In this document: piece by piece, positions 28,891-43,500 of the stretch | Numbering within the stretch: position 1 is the stretch's first letter | Layout of the letters: each line of letters opens with the position of its first letter | The notes under the pieces: generated by a model | Told to the model about the DNA's origin: nothing | The model's database searches: none | The model's input: only the letters and a program-made list of their open reading frames with translations | Assembly (NCBI GenBank): GCA_001600355.1 | Contig: BCJU01000001.1 | Location: forward strand, 1,447,178 to 1,511,177 | From: Meira nashicola | Lineage: Eukaryota > Basidiomycota > Exobasidiomycetes > Exobasidiales > Brachybasidiaceae | DNA length: 64,000 nt | Direction of reading: 5' to 3' | Program-made: the position numbers and the translations under genes

Positions 28891-30252
28891 ATGAAACGTT
28901 TGTTCGTTCAATCTTTTCGACTTCTACCATTTGTGAGATCATATTCACATTCAATCGTCAAAATGACTTCACAAGCTCCAAATAATAATGCCAATGGAAG
29001 TGGTGTATTGTCAAAGTTGAAAAAGCGTTTCAGTTCTTTAGGTGCACCTACTCCAACCAAAAGTTCATCAACAACATCAGGTGCAGCAGCTGGTAGTGAA
29101 GCCACTCCAGTTAATGATGCAAATGCTGCTCCAACAACAGCAACCACAGCACCAGTTTCTTCAAAAGAAAACAAACCTTCCGCAAAGCAAGATCAAGCAC
29201 CACCTCCTCCTCCAGACAAAGATGACAAGCCCGCCCCTTCAGAGGCTGCTTTGACAAGCACACCCGATAATGCCACCTATACGCCTAAATCAGGATTGCG
29301 CACTCCATATCCTGCCGTTGAGCCTTTCAAGACTGGCACTTTAAAGGTAGATGATTTACACGAAATCTATTGGGAAGCAAGTGGTAATCCTGAAGGTGTT
29401 CCAGCCGTATTCTTACACGGAGGTCCTGGCGGTGCAACTTCTGTCAGCGATCGTCAATGGTTCGATCCAAAGCATTATGCAATCTATCTTTTCGATCAAC
29501 GTGGATGTGGTAAATCTTTACCTCACGCTGATTTAACCAATAATACTACTTGGGATATCGTAAAGGATATTGAAAAATTACGTCAACATTTCGGTCACGA
29601 AAAATGGCATGTATTCGGTGGAAGTTGGGGAAGCTGTCTCTCTTTGGCATATGCTCAAACTCATCCTGATCGTGTACTCTCTCTTACCTTACGTGGTATT
29701 TTCACTTTACGTCGTAGTGAATTGGAATTCTTTTATCAACACGGATCTTCCTTTATCTTCCCTGAACAATTCGAGTCATACTACGAACATATTCCCGAAG
29801 AGGAAAATAGCGATTTGATTGCTGCTTACTATAAACGCCTAACAAGCGATGATAAAGATGTTCGTTTGCAAGCAGCAAAAAGATGGACTCGTTGGGAAAT
29901 GTCTACTTTGCGTCTCTACACCAATGAAGAAGTGATCAAACGTGCAGATGTAGATGATTATGCAGTCGCTTTTGCCCGTATCGAAAGTCATTATTTCGTC
30001 AATGCAGGATGGATGGAAGATGGTCAATTGCTCAAAAAGGAAAATATTGATAAGATTCGTCATATTCCCGCAACTATCATTCAAGGTAGATATGACGTCG
30101 TTTGTCCGGCTAAAACTGCTTATGATTTGCACAAAGTGTGGCCTCAAGCTGATTATTATCTTATTCCCGATGCTGCTCATGCATCTGGTGAATTGGGAAT
30201 TGCACATCAACTCATTTCAGCTACCGATAAATATCGTAGCATCAAAGCTTGA
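28891..30252 (+). CDS. Proline iminopeptidase (S33 family)
   Basis: Alpha/beta-hydrolase that releases N-terminal proline from peptides. 453 residues from ATG 28891. Core motifs are HGGPGG (oxyanion hole, about 175), GGSWGS with nucleophile Ser245, Asp402 in GRYDVV and His430 in DAAHAS, which is the standard S33 triad order. The enzyme core (about 135-453) matches the usual 310-330 residues. The first 130 residues are extra: an Arg/Ser/Phe-rich stretch resembling a mitochondrial presequence, then a Ser/Thr/Ala/Pro-rich linker. A second in-frame ATG at 28963 would drop the presequence, so dual localisation is possible. Divergent from NAA40, with a 200-bp promoter between. Confidence 0.9.
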   Translation: MKRLFVQSFRLLPFVRSYSHSIVKMTSQAPNNNANGSGVLSKLKKRFSSLGAPTPTKSSSTTSGAAAGSEATPVNDANAAPTTATTAPVSSKENKPSAKQDQAPPPPPDKDDKPAPSEAALTSTPDNATYTPKSGLRTPYPAVEPFKTGTLKVDDLHEIYWEASGNPEGVPAVFLHGGPGGATSVSDRQWFDPKHYAIYLFDQRGCGKSLPHADLTNNTTWDIVKDIEKLRQHFGHEKWHVFGGSWGSCLSLAYAQTHPDRVLSLTLRGIFTLRRSELEFFYQHGSSFIFPEQFESYYEHIPEEENSDLIAAYYKRLTSDDKDVRLQAAKRWTRWEMSTLRLYTNEEVIKRADVDDYAVAFARIESHYFVNAGWMEDGQLLKKENIDKIRHIPATIIQGRYDVVCPAKTAYDLHKVWPQADYYLIPDAAHASGELGIAHQLISATDKYRSIKA

Positions 30253-30353
30253 TCAGTGTATCGAAAAATACATTTCAGAATACCATTTTTTCTCATTTTT
30301 CCCATTTTGCGTGCGTGCATGCGTATAAAAGTACAATAAATGTTAACTCACTT

Positions 30354-31355
30354 TCACGTTTGTGTTAGTGATTGACGCCATTGGTTTAATCGCCAAAGAG
30401 CAACACAAAAGCTAGTAGTCAATTGATGCTTGCGAATGAGAAAAGTGTCTGGATTCGATGAGGTATCTTCTGCAATTGATTGCATTGCATGTATCGCTTT
30501 GTCCTTGACATCGTTTCTTTCGTTGAACAAATGATCAATATTGTACGTTGGGGTATCGTTGTTGATAGCATCAGCAGATAAGTTTGTCTGAACGATTGCT
30601 GATAACTCATTCTTCTCTTGATCTGTCTGCCGAATCAGCCATTCATCTTTTGCGCTCAAAGTGGATAGATATTCGACAGTATGCAAAACGTCCTTCTCCA
30701 ATGTTTCGCTAATAACTGAAAGGAATTCATCCGGTTTGATATTCTTTTGTGAATATCGAAAATTCCTCTTTCCCAAAAGTATCAAAGCGGCTTTCGCATC
30801 CAATAAACACCATCTCGCGCTTCCTAATCGAAATTGATTCGATTCAATTCCTTCGACGGTATAAGTTAGATTTTTGGGGGTTCGATAACCATAAACAAGT
30901 TCCACCTGTTTATTTTTCTCTTTTAGTTCAATTTCAAACTTTTTCTTACTATCATCCGTTTGACTAGTGACAATTTTATGTTTGAGCATATTCGTTTCAT
31001 CTTTCAATCTTTTGGCTAGCATAACTTTTGCTTGACGTTTGAACCATCTATCATTCTTTGTTTCTTTGTTTGCACGTAAAGCATCTTCTTCTTCTTTCAA
31101 TTCTTTCATCAACGAGGACGGGCTTTGATCTACATTTTGTTGAGGCACCATTTTGAACATGATCAATTTAGGCAAAACCATCATTGTTGCTTGACATCTT
31201 CGTAAAGGCGAAGAGAGTATACGTAAATGTGTGTCACCTAAATATTCCTCTTCTGCTATTTGTAGTCTTGATTCCACTGATTGTGAGTATGATCGAATGT
31301 TCCATTGCAATCGAGATGTAACAAAAATGTTTATTGATCGTTGAAGCGCTTTCAT
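30354..31355 (-). CDS. Uncharacterised protein with mitochondrial-type N-terminus
   Basis: I do not recognise the family. 333 residues from ATG 31355 (the longer frame begins only with TTG). The first 27 residues are rich in Arg, Ser, Leu and free of acids, ending RSYSQS, a plausible mitochondrial presequence with cleavage motif. Then comes LRILSSPLRRCQATMMVLPK, a compact Arg/Cys/Pro block that looks conserved in type. A long Lys/Glu-rich predicted coiled coil follows (about 80-150), then an aromatic/Gly segment VYGYRTPKNLTYTVEG and a helical C-terminus. No transmembrane segment. A matrix protein of translation or assembly would fit but this is a guess. Convergent with the proline iminopeptidase. 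Confidence 0.75.
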   Translation of the reverse strand: MKALQRSINIFVTSRLQWNIRSYSQSVESRLQIAEEEYLGDTHLRILSSPLRRCQATMMVLPKLIMFKMVPQQNVDQSPSSLMKELKEEEDALRANKETKNDRWFKRQAKVMLAKRLKDETNMLKHKIVTSQTDDSKKKFEIELKEKNKQVELVYGYRTPKNLTYTVEGIESNQFRLGSARWCLLDAKAALILLGKRNFRYSQKNIKPDEFLSVISETLEKDVLHTVEYLSTLSAKDEWLIRQTDQEKNELSAIVQTNLSADAINNDTPTYNIDHLFNERNDVKDKAIHAMQSIAEDTSSNPDTFLIRKHQLTTSFCVALWRLNQWRQSLTQT

Positions 31356-31644
31356 ACACAATTCAATTTATTTGGTGTTGTTGGTATGGAGTAAAAGAAC
31401 AATTGTCTGTGCGTTGGAAGATTAGCGCGATTTATTTTTTTAAAAGGTGCCGAGTATTATTTCACAAGGTTAAATAAATCTACTCGGAATTAGACCTAAT
31501 TTGCATCCCAAGATTACGGATCATCATTCCAAGAAACATCATTTGATTCAAATTTCATTATAGATATAATATGAACACAATTGCAGATATATTCGACCCA
31601 GGTTGAATGGATCGTGAGAAAAGGTATTACATTGACAACCCTTT

Positions 31645-34447
<2,803 letters not shown>

Positions 34448-35188
34448 ATGAATCCAGAATACGACTTCTTATTCAAGCTATTATTGATCGGTGATTCCGG
34501 TGTTGGAAAATCATGTCTTCTTCTTCGTTTTGCTGATGACACTTACAGTGAATCTTACATTTCAACTATTGGTGTTGATTTCAAGATCAGAACGATTGAG
34601 CTTGAAGGAAAGACTGTGAAATTACAAATTGTGAGTAATCCCAAAGCTGACCATAATGCATCCTGCTGACACTTTCTCACATCCTTACAGTGGGATACTG
34701 CAGGACAAGAACGTTTCCGTACAATCACATCCTCCTACTATCGAGGAGCTCATGGTAAGTCTTTTGATTAGACCAGAAAAGTCTTGCTTCAATATACTAA
34801 CCTCCTCCCACCCTCTGTAGGAATTGTGATCGTATACGACGTCACTGACCAAGACACATTCGCAAACGTTAAACAATGGTTGCAGGAAATTGATCGATAT
34901 GCAACAGAAGGTGTGAACAAATTGTTGGTAGGAAATAAGAGCGATTTGACGAACAAAAAAGTGGTAGAATATAATGTCGCAAAAGAGTTTGCAGACCAAC
35001 TCGGTTTGCCAATTCTCGAAACAAGTGCAAAATCTTCTACAAACGTCGAACAAGCTTTCTTAACGATGGCTAAACAAATTAAAGATCGTATGGGAGCTTC
35101 AACTGTCAATAACGCTGCCGGTAAATCCAACGTCAAACTCGGTCAAGGACAATCTGTCGCCGATCAAAATTCTGGAGGATGCTGTTGA
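34448..35188 (+). CDS. YPT1: Rab1/Ypt1 GTPase
   Basis: Small GTPase controlling ER-to-Golgi traffic and autophagy. Three exons: 34448-34630, 34691-34754 and 34821-35188; introns of 60 and 66 nt with gtgagt/cag and gtaagt/tag. 204 residues. Seen: P-loop [14 protein letters not shown], effector loop [15 protein letters not shown] (the Rab1 type), [22 protein letters not shown] across intron 2, GNKSDL, ETSAK, and the C-terminal Gly-Gly-Cys-Cys for double geranylgeranylation. The second intron splits the Gly codon after GAH. Identity to yeast/animal Rab1 by motif is very clear. Confidence 0.97.
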
Positions 35189-35438
35189 TCAGCTTATTCA
35201 ATTAAATCAGATGCGGTATGTTTGTTGAGCAGCTTACAACCCAAAGAGTGAATTTCGCCTTCCTGGCAGGCATACATATCACCCACAAACATATAAACTC
35301 TTGTATTCAGCAATGCGAATTTCGACTATACATTATAAAGCGTTCGGACAAAGATGAGCAAAAACTTCTAAATTTATGCAGGTAAGAGAAAAATAAACGC
35401 TATTAAATAAAAAGATACAGGATTCGAAACATACAAAA

Positions 35439-38400
35439 TTAGGCAACAGGAATGGAGGAGGAAGCAGCACGTTGATGTTCAGCATCGAATCGTTGTTGAC
35501 TCTCATCGTCTTCCTCGTTACCTTCGACGCTATACTGTGTTTCCTCCAAACGAACTTGACTTTCTTCATCTCGTTGCTGTGCTGAATTCAATGTTAAGCG
35601 CAAACTCTCTTCTGACCCGAACCCGTTCTCGGATTGCTGACTTTCTTGATCGCCGAAAGCGGGAGTTGCAGCTGGTGTGGGCGTAGATTTGGAGGAGTTT
35701 GGTTGTCTACTGGTTCTAGTGATTCCAAACAAGGTGGTTTGTTTTGTCTTTCCCATGCTTGATTGTTTTGATGTTGGTTTTGCGTTTGCTTGTTGAGTAA
35801 CATTCTCCACTCGATCAAAGAAAGAATTGCTTTTGTGCATACTCTTATCGCGACTCATTCCCGCTGTACGAGCGAAGGGATTCTTTGCAGTTGTGGTGGA
35901 AGAAGCAGCAGCTTGAGGTCGTGAGAATGAATTATTTGTTTTGTTTGCAAAGGGAGATGTCGTCACAGACTCTTTTCCTCGTTTATTCGAACTTGTGTCA
36001 TACTCATCTTCCGATTCAGATGTTGTACGTTTACGTGTTGCTACTGGGCTGCCACGACTAACTTCATCGTCATGCTCCGTCTCACGAGGTGCTATAGAAG
36101 ATGAAGGTGCTGCAGCACGTGGGCTTACATTGTAGGAATTAATTGCTTGTTGACCTAATTTAGCCAAATCTGATGACCTTCCTGCGCCAAATGATCTTTG
36201 ACCATTTGTCGGATTGCTAAAATCACGCCCTAATGCTTGTTTTGCTCTTGCACGATCTGCATTTCCATCCAAAATTGCTGGACCTGGACTGCTGGCCACT
36301 AAAACACGAGAAGAAGGATTAGTATGAGAAACTTGACCGTTATTGTATGCGCTAATGAATGGAACACCACCCATTGTACGATCATCACGTTCACGTCTTT
36401 CAGCAATCCAACCACGTAAACTGTTCATACGATCTATCAAACTACTTTGATGAAAGAATGCACCGATCTGCAAAGCGGCTTCAAGTGTTCTGCTGGTGTG
36501 CAATTCACGAGCAGCATCTAGAGCACGTTGATGTTGATCAGACTTGCATGCCGATTGAATCAATTGCAATAAAGCTTTATCTGATTCATGTTCCATTGTA
36601 GAGGCTTTTGCTAACGGTTGTTCTAAAAGGTCAAGATAATATTCATCATCTTCCTCTTCCGTTGAAAGCGAAGAACGGAATGCTCGTGAAAAAGCGGCTA
36701 CTTGATTTTGACGTAAGAGTTGCTCCTCCAATGCACCCGCTGGTGTAGAAAGGCTGATCACTGGCATGCTAAATGGTACTTCTTGGATCAGAGGACGGCT
36801 TGTAGCGCTGGCGTCCGGATACTGTTGACCTTTCAACAAAATTGCCAATAAGTTCGTACCATCCAAACCAACGGGCCAGTATCTCGTTCCTCGAATTCCA
36901 TCTTCGAAAACCCTTCTGCCATCTCTTTGCACCTGTCTCGTATCGAGAGCGGGTGACCATCTCGCTTGACCAGATAAGGAGAGAGCACGATCGAGGATGT
37001 ACAACACGCCACGGCTATCAAAAATAGCTGGCATATCAAGATCATTAAATCCAAGCCAGGTCAATGTCGCACCATTGACTAAAGGCAAGACACCCTGTTG
37101 ACGGATCTCAAGGGAACTGACATCAATCAATGTATACAGCATATTTTGATGATAATCAGCCGCTGCACCGTTACGATGAACGATCAAAGCAAATCTATTA
37201 CCTGCCGCCATTGTGATCACTTGCGAACCGAAAGCCCAAATATACTTTTGAATACCTGCTCCGGTAAAGAAACGCAGATAACCTTCAGATGTAGCAGCAA
37301 TTGCAGTACAACTGTCTAAAGCAGTTTGTTGAGCTGAACGACGACCTGCCATTGTCAAAGCGGTCACATGTTCTCCTCTTGGTAGATCAACTGACCATTC
37401 CGATCCTGGAATCGCCCAACCACCAGGAACTTCGAAAGGCTTAAAGTGAATATTACTCGCATGACCACGATCTTTTTCATTTCCATCTTCGTCCACATCT
37501 TCATCCATTCCGTCAAAGCTATCTGCACCATTCTTTTCCGGACATGCCATCAAAGCACCATGAACGCCGATTGAAGCCATATTGTATCCGAAATGATCCA
37601 CAAAACGCCAATTACGTCTTGCACCGGTATCGAAAGATTCAAACGAGATAGATTGATGGGATTCTTGATCGATCGTAACTAATGATCCAATCGCGTTGAA
37701 AGCTAGATAACGTCTAGAATTACGCATAGGCGTTGCTGTTGGTTGAAATGTTGATTGTGCTTTGGTTTCGTTGAATGCAACAGAATGACTTGGATAGCGT
37801 GAGCGTTTAGATACTTTCTTTAATTTTGAGGTTAATTCTACATTTTCTGTTGGTTCATCACGTTCCAATTCCATGATATCATCATCATTAAAATCATCAC
37901 CAAAGAGTGAGTCTACCTCTAATGCATTCTTACCTTTTGCTGATGATCTTTCTAGAAGAGACATATCGAAAGGACTTTGTCTGCTTGGTCCTACAACTCT
38001 GCTCCATCGTGTAATTTGACCTTCACAATCACTCCAAGCCAAAGCATCTAATGCAGGATGGAAGCTAATTCCCGATACCAATGCTTGTGCTCGCTTTGAA
38101 TTGATTGGCTTCTTGCTGTTCCAGTCCCAAACGATCACTTGACCATCAGTTGTACTGACTGCAAGATACAGACCATTTGGACTGAAAGCCATAAAAGATA
38201 CATCTCCTGTTGTTGGTGTGATTGAGCTACCTTCAGGAACGTTCAAGTCTGCATCGAATGTACGCCAATCATTCTTTGCAGAACAAATGACGATCTCATG
38301 TGTCTTTGAAGGTAATAAGAAAAAGTCACCAGATGGGTGCCATATTGCTTCTGCATTCAATTCCGAATATTTGTTTCCTGATGCAATTATATCGTTCAAC

Positions 38401-39110
38401 GTCTTGAGCAATTTGGGTTCAGAAGTGGATAAATCCCAAACCATTACTGTGCCATCGCATGAAGATGTAACGAGAATAGGCTCGATCGGAGACCAAGAAG
38501 CTGCACGAACGCCACGTTGATGACCTGTGAGTAATTGTACGCGTGTTGGATCGCCTGCATCGATCACTTTGACTGTTAAATCATCCGTACAAACAGCAAT
38601 CCTCGGGGTTTTTTGACTGTTCACTGCTTTCTCCAATGATGCACATCGAACTGGCATTGCACTTCTGGTTAAAAGGATTGGTTCTGTTGCAGTTGAATAC
38701 AAATCCATTCCAGCACTTTGTTGTTCAATCAATGCGTTGTACTCATATATGCGAACATAACCCTCTTCGCTTGAGACGACCAAAAGATCTGCGTTGGCAT
38801 CTAGCCAACTAATCGGTTTAGTACAATCTTCCAAAGTGATTGCTTCTAAATTTGTTGTTTGTTCAGCAGGTAGAATTCTAACAAGATAATCATCTCCACC
38901 TGTAAACATTCTACAATTCTTTGAACCATCTTTACCGATTACTTGACGAGCGTGAATTAAGCGTGTTAATCCGGTTGAATGGGCAGGTTGAACGTGTAAA
39001 TCTTTATCAACATTTCCAAACGTGCCCACTGCTGTTGATGGTGGAAAACTTTCCTCCATATTGTTGAAAATGACTTTTCTCAAACAATGATGTGTGATGG
39101 TGTTTAACAT
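35439..39110 (-). CDS. CTF4: CTF4/Mcl1/AND-1 replisome protein
   Basis: Replisome hub coupling CMG helicase to DNA polymerase alpha and cohesion factors. 1,223 residues from ATG 39110; ATG 39059 (MEESFPPS) is an equally likely start, giving 1,206. N-terminal WD40 propeller (about 20-380) with units such as HQRGVRAASWSPIEPILVTSSCDGTVMVWD. Middle Mcl1 domain about 470-830, with FEVPGGWAIPGSEWSVDLPRGEHV. Then helical segments and a disordered Ser/Lys-rich tail. Near residue 1125, KQTTLFGI resembles a PCNA-interaction (PIP-type) peptide. An HMG box, present in animals, is not seen. Two ACGCGT elements lie upstream, fitting G1/S control. Confidence 0.88.
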   Translation of the reverse strand: MLNTITHHCLRKVIFNNMEESFPPSTAVGTFGNVDKDLHVQPAHSTGLTRLIHARQVIGKDGSKNCRMFTGGDDYLVRILPAEQTTNLEAITLEDCTKPISWLDANADLLVVSSEEGYVRIYEYNALIEQQSAGMDLYSTATEPILLTRSAMPVRCASLEKAVNSQKTPRIAVCTDDLTVKVIDAGDPTRVQLLTGHQRGVRAASWSPIEPILVTSSCDGTVMVWDLSTSEPKLLKTLNDIIASGNKYSELNAEAIWHPSGDFFLLPSKTHEIVICSAKNDWRTFDADLNVPEGSSITPTTGDVSFMAFSPNGLYLAVSTTDGQVIVWDWNSKKPINSKRAQALVSGISFHPALDALAWSDCEGQITRWSRVVGPSRQSPFDMSLLERSSAKGKNALEVDSLFGDDFNDDDIMELERDEPTENVELTSKLKKVSKRSRYPSHSVAFNETKAQSTFQPTATPMRNSRRYLAFNAIGSLVTIDQESHQSISFESFDTGARRNWRFVDHFGYNMASIGVHGALMACPEKNGADSFDGMDEDVDEDGNEKDRGHASNIHFKPFEVPGGWAIPGSEWSVDLPRGEHVTALTMAGRRSAQQTALDSCTAIAATSEGYLRFFTGAGIQKYIWAFGSQVITMAAGNRFALIVHRNGAAADYHQNMLYTLIDVSSLEIRQQGVLPLVNGATLTWLGFNDLDMPAIFDSRGVLYILDRALSLSGQARWSPALDTRQVQRDGRRVFEDGIRGTRYWPVGLDGTNLLAILLKGQQYPDASATSRPLIQEVPFSMPVISLSTPAGALEEQLLRQNQVAAFSRAFRSSLSTEEEDDEYYLDLLEQPLAKASTMEHESDKALLQLIQSACKSDQHQRALDAARELHTSRTLEAALQIGAFFHQSSLIDRMNSLRGWIAERRERDDRTMGGVPFISAYNNGQVSHTNPSSRVLVASSPGPAILDGNADRARAKQALGRDFSNPTNGQRSFGAGRSSDLAKLGQQAINSYNVSPRAAAPSSSIAPRETEHDDEVSRGSPVATRKRTTSESEDEYDTSSNKRGKESVTTSPFANKTNNSFSRPQAAASSTTTAKNPFARTAGMSRDKSMHKSNSFFDRVENVTQQANAKPTSKQSSMGKTKQTTLFGITRTSRQPNSSKSTPTPAATPAFGDQESQQSENGFGSEESLRLTLNSAQQRDEESQVRLEETQYSVEGNEEDDESQQRFDAEHQRAASSSIPVA

Positions 39111-40568
39111 GCAATCATTCTCATGTATGTATGCTACTTTAGAAAAGTGTTGTTCTAAAATGAAGTTGTAGTAATTTGCCGCGTTTTACACGCTTTCGGT
39201 TTTACGCGCTGCGTGCGCTGTTCAATACGCGTCACTTCCAGCCACGCGTTAACCAAATAGTTTTTGGCTTGACCCTCCGCACCTCTTTTCCAACAGGATC
39301 ACAGTATCATTGTGCATAAATTTCGGTTGCGATCAACTGAAATGAAATGAATTAATAAGCATTGCCTGTGTAAATCACATATTTAACAATTGAATATCAA
39401 AAATTCAATCATTGTATTCAATCAACGGACAGCATGCTATAAGAACCAGCCTGTATTCTAGAAATGATCGACTTTTGTGTACGTACCTGTCTGCATAGAA
39501 GGCCACCTTACGAATCAGGCACATCACCCTTTTGTTTACCCAACGTGATCCTACAAAGATAAAGTTCAACGATTTCAATATGGGAATTAAGCACTGTAGA
39601 TTAAGGTTGGACAGTATCCGATGCAAACTACTAATGAGCTGCATGCAAGTAACCATAAATTGCTCGAGGAGTTGACCTGTCACTTGAAGCTAATTAAACT
39701 GCCCGTTAGGTTTTGTACGCGTTGATTTTTATTTCCCCTTGCTTATTTTTACGTGTGTATTTCAGGTCCTTGCAAGGGGAAAAATGGGAAATCATAAAAA
39801 CCCTTTTGTGTGAGAAGCTTGGACCTCTTCTCCTCTAGAGCCCGTTTAATTGATTTGATTATCAGAAAGTGAGTGGGACAGGATCGCTTCCGCTGTGCGT
39901 TTTACAAAAGAAATGCAGATCAAATAAAAAAAATACGCTAATGATTTTTCTGATTGCTAGTTCATCGTCTACATACCGTACTTTGAACAGCTGGCTTTTT
40001 GCTCAACGGTTAGTACAGGTCACGCAAAACGTTAATTAATGTTTTTTTAGACACTCAACGCGCTGCTCTGCATAGGCTGCCTGCACACACATGCAACTCG
40101 CTCCCTTTTTTTTTCAATACATCAGGTACATGCACAGTCAAAGAATCAGCGCATTTTCAATTTTCATTATTTTATGCTTCCGTGCCGAATGGGTAATATG
40201 AGTCCGTCCTGCGCTGCGCTTTGCATAACCCTGTTACACTCTAACCGTACTTGCGCCACGCATAATTAATCTTAAGCAGAACACCTTTTTTTGTCCATTC
40301 GGATTTTTGATTCAAGGTATGTGTGTACATGCTAACGATTTACGGACATTCTGAATGGCGGAGACGAAATACTCTTTTTTTACAAGTGACTTCACCACAT
40401 CTTATTTCGTCATTCTCTTCACCTTTTCATTCGCTTTCTCATATCAAAAGAAAAAAAAGGCACTTGGGTTCATTGATGTGTAGTTGAATTGTTGGAAGTT
40501 GCACCTTTATCACTCATAGCATACAGGCCAATCTTTTTTGATCGCACACAAACACCCATATATACACG
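39111..40568. other. Long divergent intergenic region CTF4 / OPT transporter
   Basis: About 1.46 kb without a supported gene. CTF4-proximal part has the MCB pair. The last 200 bp before the transporter is rich in CTT/CTTTTC pyrimidine tracts, a common fungal core-promoter feature. Nothing else stands out. Confidence 0.5.
39227..39249. promoter_or_regulatory. Pair of MCB elements (ACGCGT) upstream of CTF4
   Basis: Exact ACGCGT at 39227-39232 and 39244-39249, 17 bp apart, 117-139 bp upstream of ATG 39110, next to a related TTTACGCGCT. MBF binds ACGCGT upstream of DNA-replication genes in yeasts. The paired arrangement in front of a replisome gene is suggestive; binding is inferred. Confidence 0.5.
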
Positions 40569-43500
40569 ATGAGCGGCCAAGAAAGACCTTCAACTAGGTC
40601 TGGATCAGCAGGAGGAAGATTGAAATCCGCCAGACCTGGAACTTCGGCATCTAGACCAATGACAGCAGTTGGAGGACGGACAGGATCACGTTCAGGCACA
40701 GCAGATAGCAGTAGACCGCCTACAGCTAATCCTTCAGCACAGCATTACAGACAAGATCAATACGGTTCACGAGAATATATCGAAGAAGAAGAAGAGGAAT
40801 ACGACGAGGACGATTATGAAACAGAAGATGATGGCGACGTATTTGCATTCGTTCCACCAGATTTGGGTCCATCTGCAGATGTTGTTCAATTGGATGGACC
40901 AAATGTTACAGTCGCAGATCCAAATTCACATTCAGTCACGACAATGGATGGCAGTGGAGCGGGAACGGGAGTTTTGGGAGAAGAAGAGACATTTTATTAT
41001 GATGAGGCAACGGGGGCAGTGTATGATGCTCAAGGAAGATTGGTAGACATGCCTGCTGATTTCGATCCAAATTTGATCGGTCAACAACAAACAGATTCAC
41101 AAACAGGAAGAAGGCCATTCAGTTCAGGAAGTTTGAGAAGACCTCTTTCTGGTGCAACAGCTCTGGATGATGTTATAGGACAAAAACGAAACAATGGACT
41201 TGCTTCTTCTCCTACCGGTGATGTATCCATCACTGTACCAGCTGCTGTCGCCAACCCTTCTCCCGGGCATAGCCTAGATCTTGGACCAGGAATGTCTTCA
41301 CGTATCGGAGGAGGACCTTCTATGCCATCACTCAGCCGACAAGATTCATACGCTTCCAGCCTACATCGTGATATGAATACGCCCATCTTACCACATGCTC
41401 GTGCGATTTCAGGATTTCCCGTTTCAATGGAAGCTTTGATGGAATCGCCTCATAGTAGAGAAGGTGCACCATCTCAAGTCACGAGTGATCGAGATGTTGG
41501 AATGACTGCTTTGGGTGGACAACAATTGGACGAAATGGGACGTGATGTTTCGGGACAATTACGAAAGAGAACAAACAGACTAAGTCAAGCGGCAGATGCA
41601 GGCATGAGTCCTATGCATGATCTACCATTCAATCTCACAACGATCGATCGTAAATCACCTTATGACGAAGTGGATGATAAGATGGACGACTTGGTGAGGG
41701 ATGTTGTCATAGATGGCGGAATGAAGTCTTCCCCAACCGGACTTTCACAGTATGAAATGGGAAACAAGCGATTACGAATGGTAGAGCTAGAACTTGAAAC
41801 CGAGGAAGATTCTCCCTATCCAGAAGTAAGAGCTTCTGTATCAAATATAGACGATCCAGATATGCCTTGCGGTACATTACGTGCATGGTTCCTTTGCTTC
41901 ATTCTAAGTACATTTGCAAGTGCGGTCAACACCGTCCTAAGTCTGCGATATCCTGCTCCCACTCTAATGCCCATTGTTATGCAATTGATCGCATATCCAT
42001 GTGGTAAACTTTTGGCTGCTACCATGCCAATTCGTACATTTTACGTTCCTTCATGGCTAGGAGGAGGCAGATTTTCTCTCAATCCAGGTTTGTTCAACAT
42101 TAAAGAGCACACTTTAATTACGATCGTCATGAATTTGTGCACAACTCAAGCATATTCGCTTTATACCGTTTTGACTGTCGAATCAAGCTACTTTTACGGC
42201 ATCCAAAGACCAATCTTATTCACCATTTTGTACACAATTTCAACATCAATGATTGGAATGTCTCTTGCCGGTATGTCGAGACGGTTTTTGGTTTGGCCTG
42301 CAAGTATGATTTGGCCACAAAATTTGGTAATTACAACCATTCTCAACACATTGCACGCAGAAGATGATGCATATGATTCTTCCATGTCAAGATTCCGTTT
42401 CTTCTCTTTCGTTATGGGTGGTGCATTTTTGTGGAATTTTGTACCAAGTTATTTGTTTAATGCATTATCAACATTTGGATGGCTATGTTGGATTTGGCCA
42501 AATAATTTCATCGTCAACACTTTGTTCGGAACTCAAACCGGTCTTGGCTTAAGTGTTTTGACATTTGATTGGAATCAAATTAATTATATCGGATCTCCGC
42601 TTATTTTCCCTTGGTGGGCTGAATGCAACACATTCGTTGGATTCGTCCTTTGGCTCATTCTTTGCGCATTATCACTCTATTTCACCAATACGCTCTTTAC
42701 CGCTTATATGCCTTTTAACACTTCACAAGCATTCGATAATCACGGTCAACCTTACAACATTTTCCGTGTCATCAAAGATTTGCAATCGTTTGACGTAGAA
42801 GCATACGAAGCATATTCACCTCTCTTCTTGTCTGCAACATATACTATGCTTTATACCACAGGTTTCGCAGCTGCTACCGCTCTTTTGACGCATACGGTTC
42901 TCTATCATGGCAAAGCATTATGGCGCGGTGTTAGAAGGGTACGAACAGAGGAAGATGATATTCATGCCAAATTCATGAAAAGATATCCAGAAGTTCCATC
43001 TTGGTGGTACTTTGTTTTGGGTGTTTTGATGTTCATCTTGGGTATTATTTGCATTGAAGTATACGATACAGATATGCCTGTTTGGGCATTAGTGGTGGCC
43101 GTTGCTATTCCTGTTGTATATTTCTTGCCTTCTGGTTTCATTTATGCAATGACTGGAACGACAATCGGAACAAATTTAATCGGTGAAGTGGTTGCAGGTT
43201 ATTCTTTACCTGGACTTCCTTTGGCAAATATGATCTTCAAGACGTACGCTTTTAACACTCTTTCGAACGGATTAACATTTGTACAAGATTTGAAACTTGG
43301 TCATTATATGAAAGTTCCACCTCGTCAATCATTCGCAGCTCAAACAATCTTCACGATTTGGAATTCATTCGTTCAAATTGGTACACTTCGATTCATGATT
43401 GCACGTATTCATAATTTGTGTTCTCAAGATCAAGAACATAGGTTTTCATGTCCCCACGCAAGGGTCTTTTTCACTTCTTCGATCGTATGGGGAATCATCG

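Noticed and set aside
39111..40568. tRNA, ncRNA or a replication origin in the long gap
   Set aside because: No tRNA A/B box pair or cloverleaf was found by eye and no origin consensus is defined for such fungi.
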